Assembly: GCA_019894765.1 (NCBI GenBank)
Contig: JAGXNT010000033.1
Location: forward strand, 1-42,195
From: Candidatus Heimdallarchaeota archaeon
Lineage (GTDB): Archaea; Asgardarchaeota; Heimdallarchaeia; JABLTI01
Length of the DNA stretch: 42,195 nucleotides
Direction of reading: 5' to 3'
The position numbers and the translations under genes were made by a program. Shown here in pieces: positions 1 to 7,087 of the stretch (the stretch's first letter is position 1; each line of letters begins with the position of its first letter). Below the pieces are notes generated by a model. It was not told the DNA's origin. It searched no databases and was given only the letters and a program-made list of their open reading frames with translations.

Positions 1-846
1 CATAAGAAGTGGAAAGAACTTGCTTTCTTTACAGGATCAATATTACTGATGGTTATGGTTCAAGGATTCATTGATTTAGCTACTTGGGGGTCATTTCTAC
101 ACTCGGCAATTACTTTTCTTGATTATAATATATTCTCAGGTGGTTCAGCAACCCATGGGACTAGTCCTTTTGGAACATATGGAATTTTACTCGTGGATCA
201 GTATCAAGAATATATACTGATTTTCGTTCTTTTCGTAATAATTGCTCTACAAAAAGATAAGAAAACTCTCTATCTTTGTTCGTTAATCGTTTTTTATCTC
301 TTAATATTTACTTTAATTCAACACAAAGAATATCGCTTTATTTTGCCAATAATAACTTTATTGGTTTTATTAGCAGCCAAAGGTTTTATCAAGTATCCAC
401 AATTTATTCGAAAAAGGAATTTACGTAAGGGGATTTACACATTCTTTATTCTTCTAACTATTACATATTCTGGCGTCATGAGTTTTTCAATAAAATCATT
501 TCAACCAAATAATCAGCATTGCCTTGCATTTCAATATATTGGCAGTATACCTGATGTTGATGTTGTAGCTACTCTTGAGGGGCCAATATATGGTCATCCA
601 GGGATGAGTTACTTGCAAACGGGGGTTCTCTACAAACCAGGATATGTTGCGAGTATAGATTACTATTGCACCCAGTATAAAGCTTCCAACCTTTTCCTAG
701 TAATTCACGAGAAAGATTACTTTAAACACGAACAATTTATTACTACGATATTTACTGCTAGAGGTGTCAGCTTAAATAGAACATTCACAGGAACTCATGA
801 CAGATTCGATTCTACTGTCCTTGTCTTCTGGCAACCAATATTATAA
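1..846 (+). CDS. GT22 (Alg9/PIG-B-like) mannosyltransferase, C-terminal part (5' end outside window)
   Basis: The reading frame is open from base 1 to the TAA at 844-846, so the start lies outside the window. About 281 residues are visible. The key motif is HKEYRFILP, close to the HKExRFxxP signature of glycosyltransferase family 22, the dolichol-phosphate-mannose dependent enzymes such as Alg9, Alg12 and PIG-B. Before it lies a lumen-type loop (DYNIFSGGSATHGTSPFGTYG) and around it several hydrophobic segments. After the last membrane segment there is a globular tail of roughly 120 residues, as in this family. Known family role: adding mannose to a lipid-linked glycan on the outer side of the membrane. 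The acceptor here cannot be told. Family assignment is fairly sure; exact specificity is not. Confidence 0.75.
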   Translation, partial: HKKWKELAFFTGSILLMVMVQGFIDLATWGSFLHSAITFLDYNIFSGGSATHGTSPFGTYGILLVDQYQEYILIFVLFVIIALQKDKKTLYLCSLIVFYLLIFTLIQHKEYRFILPIITLLVLLAAKGFIKYPQFIRKRNLRKGIYTFFILLTITYSGVMSFSIKSFQPNNQHCLAFQYIGSIPDVDVVATLEGPIYGHPGMSYLQTGVLYKPGYVASIDYYCTQYKASNLFLVIHEKDYFKHEQFITTIFTARGVSLNRTFTGTHDRFDSTVLVFWQPIL

Positions 847-855
847 ACAGTAATT

Positions 856-901
856 AAAAAAAATAAAAAGAAATTTGTCATGTTCTGAAAGAACCATGAC
901 A
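856..901 (-). terminator. Hairpin plus T-tract terminator after rpl12
   Basis: Bases 876-882 (TGTCATG) pair with 895-901 (CATGACA), and the stem continues as TTC/GAA past a one-base bulge, with a small loop. On the minus strand the hairpin is followed by a T-rich run (opposite the A-run at 856-863). It sits just past the rpl12 stop codon. Confidence 0.65.
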
Positions 902-914
902 GAATAAAGTCAGC

Positions 915-1223
915 TCAACCAAAGAGTGAGCTTAATCCGGATTCTTCTTCTTCTTCTTCTTCCTCTTCTGGTTCAGGAGCAGCAGCCGGAGTAGCAACAG
1001 CAGCTGGTGCAGCAGCGGGTGCGGCAGCACTGATAGCAGCTGGCATAACAGCGGCAGTTTTCAAAGCATCTTCAATGTTAACATCACTTAATGCAGCGAC
1101 TAATCCTTTGATTCTGTTTTTATCAGGAGTTACTCCTGCAGCAGTTAAAACATCTGTTACTGCTTTTTCAGTAATCTTTTTACCAGCGGAATGAAGTATT
1201 AATGAAGCGTGAAGGTATTCCAT
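915..1223 (-). CDS. rpl12: Ribosomal protein P1 (L12e), stalk protein
   Basis: A 102-residue acidic stalk protein of the large ribosomal subunit, which recruits translation GTPases. The N-terminal helical dimerisation domain (MEYLHASLILHSAGKKI, then LTAAGVTPDKNRIKGLV) is typical of archaeal and eukaryotic P1/P2. It is followed by an Ala/Pro-rich hinge (about residues 58-84), a run of nine glutamates, and the C-terminal GLSSLFG tail that binds elongation factors. Length matches the family. The ATG is preceded by a GGAG element on the minus strand. The gene stands alone and is divergent from the winged-helix gene at 1449; other L10/L1 operon genes are not in the window. Confidence 0.97.
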   Translation of the reverse strand: MEYLHASLILHSAGKKITEKAVTDVLTAAGVTPDKNRIKGLVAALSDVNIEDALKTAAVMPAAISAAAPAAAPAAVATPAAAPEPEEEEEEEEESGLSSLFG

Positions 1224-1371
1224 TTTTTGTTTTCTCCAAATATTTTACTAACAATTTTATTTTGTTATTCTTTATTTGCTTTTCAGCTAACAATTGATGG
1301 TTAGTATTGATTTTAAAAATCTTACGTTATAAAGTATAATTAAATTTCTATATCCAATCCTTCCAGATGAA

Positions 1372-1379
1372 TTTATAAA
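1372..1379 (+). promoter_or_regulatory. TATA-like box of the winged-helix gene
   Basis: TTTATAAA lies about 70 bases before the ATG at 1449. The gap 1224-1448 is a divergent promoter region. For rpl12 on the other strand, a TTATAAAG-like element around 1325-1335 is a candidate. Confidence 0.4.
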
Positions 1380-1448
1380 TGTCTATTTGATTGATAGATT
1401 TGTAACATATCTCGATTTGTCAATTGGATTAGACAGGAGTTTTCACCT

Positions 1449-2285
1449 ATGACGCCAAAGAACGAAAAGAAAAAGAAGAAATCTATTCCAAAAAAAGACA
1501 TTTTGAAAGCTATTAAAGATGTCGAGTATCTGGACTTAGGTGAACCATTTGGAGAAAGTGCTCGCAGATATCTTTCTTTTCAGTTAAGCAAATACATTGA
1601 CAAAGAGGAAATTTCAGGATCAGTAATAACACCTGAAGGGGTGTATATTTCTCTAACTGCTACTGAAGTAAAAGATATTGTACGGTTAATTAAAGCCAAG
1701 GGAATTTGTGAGTTAGAAGCATTAGCTGAAGAGAATAAGTGGCCAGAAAAAACTGTTAGTTTAATCGCACAAAATCGAGTGAACTTATTATATCGGAAAG
1801 ATGGGAAAGTCATTACTCGAGAGACTGCTATGGATTTACTGTATCAGAAGATACTCGAGGGATTAGATTTAGATATTTATGAAATAGCCGATGAGTTAGA
1901 ACTAAAACGTTCTATAACAAGAGATCTTTTAATGACGATGATCAATGAAGGAAGAATAGAAGGGTACTACATTAAATCAACACATAAATTCCTTCCAATT
2001 GAACTATTAGAAGAATCAATAAAGGAATTGATCGAAGATTTCGAAATGAAGAATGTAAAAGAAGTAAAATTCAGCGAAATTGCTGAGGAATATAGTATTG
2101 GAGAAGAAGAGGTATACAATATCTTACTAAAATTGTACAATGTTGGGGATATCGAAGTTCAACTGAATTTAGGACAAAAGCTATGCTTAATAAAAGATAA
2201 TCTTGAGAGTGAAGATTGGGAAGAACGCATACCAGAGGAAGAAAAGAAACTAGATATTGAGGATTTAACACAAAAAGATAAATAG
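1449..2285 (+). CDS. Tandem winged-helix protein resembling the N-terminal part of UFM1 ligase UFL1
   Basis: 278 residues with a Lys-rich start (KNEKKKKK), about three consecutive winged-helix-like units (roughly residues 65-115, 120-180 and 190-245), and an acidic tail. The second unit ends in LLMTMINEGRIEGYY followed by KFLP. This resembles the UFL1 segment in which a helix ending in VNSGRLRG leads into a strand with FVP, and the preceding DGKVITRE resembles the strand pair in UFL1. Such proteins have been listed among eukaryotic-signature proteins in Asgard genomes. The UFL1 link is my hand comparison; a different wH family (transcription factor or PCI-type subunit) is possible. The ATG at 1449 has GGAG nine bases upstream. 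No UFM1, E1 or E2 gene is visible nearby. Confidence 0.55.
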   Translation: MTPKNEKKKKKSIPKKDILKAIKDVEYLDLGEPFGESARRYLSFQLSKYIDKEEISGSVITPEGVYISLTATEVKDIVRLIKAKGICELEALAEENKWPEKTVSLIAQNRVNLLYRKDGKVITRETAMDLLYQKILEGLDLDIYEIADELELKRSITRDLLMTMINEGRIEGYYIKSTHKFLPIELLEESIKELIEDFEMKNVKEVKFSEIAEEYSIGEEEVYNILLKLYNVGDIEVQLNLGQKLCLIKDNLESEDWEERIPEEEKKLDIEDLTQKDK

Positions 2286-2286
2286 G

Positions 2287-2320
2287 TCTTTTCTTTGTGG
2301 TGAAAAGAAAGTTTTTATTT
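2287..2320 (+). terminator. Possible terminator after the winged-helix gene
   Basis: TCTTTTC (2287-2293) can pair with GAAAAGA (2302-2308) and is followed by AAGTTTTTATTT. The stem is A/T-rich and weak. It directly precedes the promoter of the next gene. Confidence 0.35.
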
Positions 2321-2322
2321 GC

Positions 2323-2330
2323 TATAAATA
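2323..2330 (+). promoter_or_regulatory. TATA-like box of the nucleotidyltransferase gene
   Basis: TATAAATA lies 58 bases before the ATG at 2388, which also has a perfect GGAGG at 2376-2380. Confidence 0.45.
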
Positions 2331-2387
2331 ATTGTCATAAAAGAATTAACAAAAAATACCATGTAGAAGAAAATTGGAGGAAAAACC

Positions 2388-3164
2388 ATGAGCGCACCAC
2401 CAAAACCAGTAAGAAAAATGCCAGACGAATACGATGCTTTAACTTTGAAATTAACAGCCAAACTGAAAAAAGAAGTAGGATCTGAACTTGCAGCCTTACT
2501 TCTAGTTGGCAGTGTTGGTCAGGGAAATTATGTAAAAGGAGATTCAGATTGCGACTTCTACATAGTTATAAAGAAAGATCGAGATAAACAAGTAGAAATT
2601 TTGCAGAGAATTGGTACAGTCAAAGCTGAATTTGAGAATGATCCACAATATTCATCAATTTTAGATTTAATGGTCTTCTTCGAAGAAGATCTCAACGAAC
2701 AAAATATCAACGCATCAAGTATTGTTAACTGGGTACACATCTGGACAGGACAACAAGGAATCCTTAAGATTGGAAAAGACAATCCTTTCAGCAAATTAAA
2801 AGTCACTGATGAAAAACTCAAACTAGGAGCAACACAAATGTGCCTTGATAATGTTTTCATCATGCGAGATGGTTTCTTGAATACACCTGCAGAAAACACT
2901 GATGAATTAGCTTTCTATGGAAGCGAAGCAGCTATTGCTTGTGCTCAAGCATTACTGGTATTTATTGGTGAAAAAGGCTTTAACAGGTACAATGTTCCTG
3001 AGCTATTTACAGAAAAGTCACAAGTAAAAGCGGATCCTAAAGTAGTTATAGATGCTCGTGATTTCCGCCTAGGAGCAAAAATCGATAATGTTACAGAATT
3101 CGTAGAAAAATGCTATGATTTTGGTTGGGCTATTCTCGAGTATATGCTAAAGAATCAAAAATAA
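2388..3164 (+). CDS. Nucleotidyltransferase-fold protein with helical C-terminal domain
   Basis: 258 residues. The N-terminal half has the pol-beta type nucleotidyltransferase signature: LLVGSVGQGN, then GDSDCDFYIV giving the metal-binding DxD pair, and a later acidic strand (SSILDLMVFFEED) that can supply the third carboxylate. The C-terminal half is helical (about residues 140-255), as in aminoglycoside-adenylyltransferase-like and MNT-HEPN proteins. Such enzymes transfer a nucleotide to a small molecule, RNA or protein; the substrate is unknown. The start has a GGAGG site. The next gene follows after only 28 bases with its own ribosome site, so the two are probably co-transcribed. Confidence 0.7.
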   Translation: MSAPPKPVRKMPDEYDALTLKLTAKLKKEVGSELAALLLVGSVGQGNYVKGDSDCDFYIVIKKDRDKQVEILQRIGTVKAEFENDPQYSSILDLMVFFEEDLNEQNINASSIVNWVHIWTGQQGILKIGKDNPFSKLKVTDEKLKLGATQMCLDNVFIMRDGFLNTPAENTDELAFYGSEAAIACAQALLVFIGEKGFNRYNVPELFTEKSQVKADPKVVIDARDFRLGAKIDNVTEFVEKCYDFGWAILEYMLKNQK

Positions 3165-3192
3165 TCTCAAAATTGAAAAGAAGGAATAAGAA

Positions 3193-3867
3193 TTGACTTA
3201 TCGTAGTGATATAGTTCACCTTAGAAGTTTAGTTGGAAAAACTGATAAACAGATTTACTTGATTGTAGGACCACCTGGTGCTGGGAAAGAAGCATTCGCT
3301 TTACAATATATGATTGATGGTTTTTCTGAGAAGAATAATGCTGTTTATGTTACCACTGATGATTTCCCAAATGATATTATAGAGAAAATGAGGGAAATGG
3401 GTTCAGATGCAAATCCACACATAAGTTCGAAGCAATTAGAATTTATTGATGCATTTTCTTACAGAACAGGTGAGAAAATAGAAAAGAGTATGTTAACAGT
3501 AGAGAACATTAGGGATTTAACAGGTATAAGTGTCATGTTGAAGAAACTTATCGATACAAAAGAAAATTTACGTTTAGTCTTTAATACAATCTCAACAATT
3601 TCAATCTACAATAGTGGTGTTGCTTTACTTGATTTTACTCAAGCACAAGTTGCTCGACTTAAGCAAAGAAAACACAGTGGACTAATAATTGCTCACGAAG
3701 GAATGATGGATGATAAAGTAATTCAAGGTATAAAAGCATCTGTCGATGGTGTGATAGAATTTAAAGCTGAAGAAGATCAAAACGGTGTTCTACAAAGAGA
3801 ACTACGCGTTGCTTTTGCACCTAATATTAGAAAATCCGGTTGGGTTAGTTTATATCAAGTAGAGTAA
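3193..3867 (+). CDS. RecA/KaiC-like (RAD55-type) protein with degenerate nucleotide-binding motifs
   Basis: 224 residues, one RecA-like domain. The P-loop reads GPPGAGKE (residues 26-33), so the usual Thr/Ser after the lysine is Glu. The strand that should carry the Walker B aspartate reads RLVFNTIST, with Asn in that place. The rest of the fold looks normal: the YVTTDD strand, the IIAHEG strand, and a C-terminal strand near RELRVAF. Single-domain RAD55/KaiC-like proteins are common in archaea, often as regulators. The start is TTG with AAGGAAT just upstream. It probably forms an operon with the nucleotidyltransferase before it. ATP binding may be weak or lost; function unknown. Confidence 0.65.
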   Translation: MTYRSDIVHLRSLVGKTDKQIYLIVGPPGAGKEAFALQYMIDGFSEKNNAVYVTTDDFPNDIIEKMREMGSDANPHISSKQLEFIDAFSYRTGEKIEKSMLTVENIRDLTGISVMLKKLIDTKENLRLVFNTISTISIYNSGVALLDFTQAQVARLKQRKHSGLIIAHEGMMDDKVIQGIKASVDGVIEFKAEEDQNGVLQRELRVAFAPNIRKSGWVSLYQVE

Positions 3868-3939
3868 TTTAGTGTACCTCAAACGCACACACATTCATTT
3901 TCATTTATTTTTCCATAAAATTAGATTTATATTGATAAA

Positions 3940-3947
3940 TTTAAATA
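3940..3947 (+). promoter_or_regulatory. TATA-like box of the gene at 3980
   Basis: TTTAAATA ends about 33 bases before the ATG at 3980, consistent with a very short leader. This supports 3980 over the upstream GTG at 3872 as the start. Confidence 0.45.
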
Positions 3948-3979
3948 GACCTTTGATAAGGATAACCTCGTGGACTGAA

Positions 3980-4675
3980 ATGGCTGACTGGTATGACTAT
4001 GTCCTTGCGTTATCACCTTCCGTTTTGATACTTGGTTTATATTTAGCAAGTTATCTTATCGGAAAAAGAAAGAATAAAGCATTCGCACTTGAGATGCTCT
4101 CGAAAATTGCTGTTCCATTAAATGATTTCTGTGATTCTTTCGAAAAAGTTACTCAAGAAAAGGAACGTTACCAATTGGTTTGTAGACCTATGAAAGATGC
4201 TCCTATGAGAGCCATGATCGTTCTCGGTATTCCTCTTGGGAGACCGTTTATTATTGGATTCATTTGGGATAAAATAAAGAAAAACAAAGATAAATACACC
4301 CTTTCAGCAAATTTGAGAAGAAGACCACCATTTTCAATTGAGGTTCTTTCTAAGAAACGAAAGAAAGTGTTGAAAGGAGATAAAGAGTACTTTATGGAAC
4401 TAAAAGAGTTAAGTACCACTGGTTTTCTTAACGAGTATTTCATCATAAAAACAAATAGTACCAAAATGGCAACCAAATTGCTTTCAAATGAATCACTACT
4501 TAGATTACTAGCAAAAACTCGAAATCAAACTCTTTGGCTCTCTATGAGAGAAGAAATAAAAGATGTCGGCATGCAATTCGAGTCCATTTTTGAGTACGAG
4601 GAAGAACAAATAGAGAATACTGTCGATTTGTTCCTGGAAGTTATTGATGCAATTCCTTATCCTAAAAATTGGTGA
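3980..4675 (+). CDS. Hypothetical protein with N-terminal membrane anchor
   Basis: 231 residues from the ATG at 3980. The same frame is open to a GTG at 3872, but that extension (rich in His, Phe and Ile) looks non-coding and spans the TATA-like box. A single hydrophobic segment lies at about residues 7-27 (VLALSPSVLILGLYLASYLIG), followed by a basic stretch and a soluble domain of about 190 residues. The order suggests a signal-anchor with the domain in the cytosol. A more hydrophobic patch near MIVLGIPLGRPFIIGFIW might be a strand or re-entrant segment. I do not recognise the family. It ends convergent to the NAD(P)HX repair gene, with 38 bases between. Confidence 0.55.
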   Translation: MADWYDYVLALSPSVLILGLYLASYLIGKRKNKAFALEMLSKIAVPLNDFCDSFEKVTQEKERYQLVCRPMKDAPMRAMIVLGIPLGRPFIIGFIWDKIKKNKDKYTLSANLRRRPPFSIEVLSKKRKKVLKGDKEYFMELKELSTTGFLNEYFIIKTNSTKMATKLLSNESLLRLLAKTRNQTLWLSMREEIKDVGMQFESIFEYEEEQIENTVDLFLEVIDAIPYPKNW

Positions 4676-4713
4676 AAATTTACAATTTTATGGATACTTT
4701 GTTTTTTTAAGAT

Positions 4714-6225
4714 TCATTTTCGAATTTGTGCGAGAACCTCTGGAATTTTTTCAATCACATCAGTTGCTAATAAACTATTACCGAAGTCCTCTGCAGCGAA
4801 TTCCCCTGCTTTACCGGTTAAATACGAGGCAGCACATGATGCTCTGAATAAGTTTGAATTAACAGCACAAAGTGATCCAAGAATACCTGCTAGAACATCA
4901 CCCGTACCTCCAACAGTCATTCCTTCATGTCCTGTTCGATTTATTTTGAATTTTTCTCCATCACTAATAATATCATATTTACCTTTCAGTACAATTGTGC
5001 AATTGTAGTTCTTTGTTTTCTCGATAACAGTTTCTATTTGGTCTTGCCATCTTTTCTTCAAGTCATCTCCAAACAGAATTTTGAACTCTCCTTTGTGTGG
5101 AGTTAAAACAATAGGTATCTTCTTTAAAATTCCCAAATTATCTGGGAGAGCTTTTAGTGCGTCCGCATCTATTATTATTGGTTTGTGTTTGGGAACTTTT
5201 TCTAATATTTCAGTTACAAATTTGATTGATTGGGGATTGTCACTCATTCCGGGTCCTAAAACCATAACATCGAATTTTTCAAATATTTCTAGAATCTCAG
5301 GTATATGGTTTGATGTTAAATAGTCTCCTTCAAGTTCTCGAACAATCATATTTGGAGAATCAGATCTTACAGAATTCGCAATGCTTGCCGGAATGCAAGT
5401 GATAACTAAATCAGAACCTGTTCTTAAAGCAGCTCTTGATGCCAATACAGGAGCTCCCGAGTATTTTATACTTCCACCCACAACAAGAACAGTTCCATTT
5501 TCACCTTTGTGTGAAGTAATTTCTCTTTTCGGAATTGCTAATTTCAAATCACCTTTTCCTACGAAGAGTTCAGCTTCAAGTGGGACACCTATTCCTTTTA
5601 TTACTGTTTTTTCTTTCAATCCATCAATTGTTAAACATGGTTTTGTGTCATGAAAAGTAACAATGAAATCTGATTTAACCATTAATTTAGTTTTCTTAGG
5701 AATGTCAGAAAACATGCCTGAGGGAACATCTACACTTACAATTGGTTTGTTCGCAGAATTTACTGCCTTAATTGCACTTTTTATTGGTTCATAAGGTTCA
5801 GTTGTAATCCCAACACCTAGTAAAGCATCAATTATTAATTCAGCATCATCTAATTCTTTCTTCATTTTAGTTATTTTTGATGAATCGTTTATGGTAATAA
5901 TTTCGATAGAGGTCTCCATTTGTTTCAATATTTTGAAATTTTGTATTGAGATAGTAGTTCGAATTTTGCTTTCCGATCCAAGTAAAATTAACTTTATTTG
6001 GCGATCCAGTGACGCAAGATGTCTTGCAGCAACCATCCCATCACCACCGTTATTTCCTGTTCCACAGCAAATTGCTATAGATTTCACTTTTGGATAATGC
6101 TCTAAAACTACTTGAGCGACTGCTGCGCCAGCATTCTCCATTAGTTGGGTAACAGAAACACCTAATTCTTCACTATTTAAATCGATGATTTTTACTTCTT
6201 CGGCAATTATCACCATAGGTTTCAT
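4714..6225 (-). CDS. nnr: Bifunctional NAD(P)H-hydrate epimerase / ADP-dependent NAD(P)H-hydrate dehydratase
   Basis: 503 residues, the usual length of the two-domain YjeF-type repair enzyme. The N-terminal epimerase domain (about 1-215) carries GTGNNGGDGMVAARHL and the SVDVPSGM motif; it interconverts the R and S forms of damaged, hydrated NAD(P)H. The C-terminal ribokinase-like domain (about 225-500) carries VVGGSIKYSGAPVLASRAA, LGPGMS, DADAL, TPHKGEF and GGTGDVLAG; it dehydrates the S form using ADP. Together they return NADHX and NADPHX to normal cofactor. The enzyme is cytosolic and housekeeping. The gene is not tightly linked to its neighbours. Confidence 0.95.
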   Translation of the reverse strand: MKPMVIIAEEVKIIDLNSEELGVSVTQLMENAGAAVAQVVLEHYPKVKSIAICCGTGNNGGDGMVAARHLASLDRQIKLILLGSESKIRTTISIQNFKILKQMETSIEIITINDSSKITKMKKELDDAELIIDALLGVGITTEPYEPIKSAIKAVNSANKPIVSVDVPSGMFSDIPKKTKLMVKSDFIVTFHDTKPCLTIDGLKEKTVIKGIGVPLEAELFVGKGDLKLAIPKREITSHKGENGTVLVVGGSIKYSGAPVLASRAALRTGSDLVITCIPASIANSVRSDSPNMIVRELEGDYLTSNHIPEILEIFEKFDVMVLGPGMSDNPQSIKFVTEILEKVPKHKPIIIDADALKALPDNLGILKKIPIVLTPHKGEFKILFGDDLKKRWQDQIETVIEKTKNYNCTIVLKGKYDIISDGEKFKINRTGHEGMTVGGTGDVLAGILGSLCAVNSNLFRASCAASYLTGKAGEFAAEDFGNSLLATDVIEKIPEVLAQIRK

Positions 6226-6340
6226 CTCAAGATGAATGTTAGCTATTTAGTTGTATTAAGTAACAAATTGTTTATTTTTCTGTCTTTCTGATGAATCGTG
6301 TGAGCTTTTGATAAAAATTGATCGCTGACTAGTATATTCT

Positions 6341-6964
6341 CTATTTTGCAGGATTTTCTTCTTCTTTCAGTTTCTCTTTTTCTACAACAATTTCAATTTC
6401 TTTCTCTAATAAACTTACAATATTTTCGAATTCTTCTGAAAAAATGTTATTCTCTCTTGCTAGTCTTCTTATTAAATTTGTATATTCTTTAACAAAATCA
6501 TCAAAATAAGCTTCAGATTTTTTGTTAGATCGTTTCCCAAAAATGAAAACAACAGCAGCTGATTTAGCGAGATTACTTTGCAAAGTATTTATAGAGCTAA
6601 TTGTTTCGATATTATTCTCAACATGTTGCTTAATTCTATTTAACGTCGGGAAAATTACTTTATAGTCTTGTGTTTTCTCAAGATGCAATTTATATTGAAT
6701 TAAGAATTCCTGCAATACTATAATTTCAATTTCTAAACCTGTTATATAATTGAATAATTGCTTCATTAATGTCTCAGATTGCTTTGTTTTAGCTTTTCCA
6801 AGGAATTTTTGGAGCTCAATTGAACTACTTTGAATACCATCTTGACTTTTCTTTTGGAAAGATTGATAATACTTGAGAAAATGAGTTTGAAAATCAATAG
6901 TCTTCTTGAACCATAGCTTGAGAATGTAACCAAGCGATTGAGATTCCTTTAGATTTTGACCCAT
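6341..6964 (-). CDS. Hypothetical helical (coiled-coil) protein
   Basis: 207 residues, Lys/Glu/Gln-rich and predicted by eye to be almost all helical, with heptad-like stretches at about residues 75-130 and 165-205. No signal peptide. One short hydrophobic patch (SAAVVFIFG, about residue 134) seems too short to cross a membrane. I do not recognise a family. It lies between the NAD(P)HX repair gene and the metal ATPase on the same strand, with gaps of over 100 bases on each side, so co-transcription is uncertain. Confidence 0.5.
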   Translation of the reverse strand: MGQNLKESQSLGYILKLWFKKTIDFQTHFLKYYQSFQKKSQDGIQSSSIELQKFLGKAKTKQSETLMKQLFNYITGLEIEIIVLQEFLIQYKLHLEKTQDYKVIFPTLNRIKQHVENNIETISSINTLQSNLAKSAAVVFIFGKRSNKKSEAYFDDFVKEYTNLIRRLARENNIFSEEFENIVSLLEKEIEIVVEKEKLKEEENPAK

Positions 6965-7087
6965 ATTTCATCATCCCTTGTAAAAATCTAGTTCCTTATG
7001 ATGTGTTTGTGTTTTACGTTTAATTATATTAACTATCCCCTTTTATGACTTTCAGTAAGGGTAGAAAGCCACTTTTTTAGGGGCATT

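Noticed and set aside
2297..2485. 62-residue plus-strand frame before and within the nucleotidyltransferase gene
   Set aside because: It covers the promoter and ribosome site of that gene and has no protein-like composition.
3872..3979. Upstream GTG start for the membrane protein at 3980
   Set aside because: The added stretch spans a TATA-like box and its composition looks non-coding.
7040..7087. Weak hairpin (CTTTC/GAAAG) downstream of the metal ATPase as a terminator
   Set aside because: The stem is only five bases and no T run follows on the minus strand.
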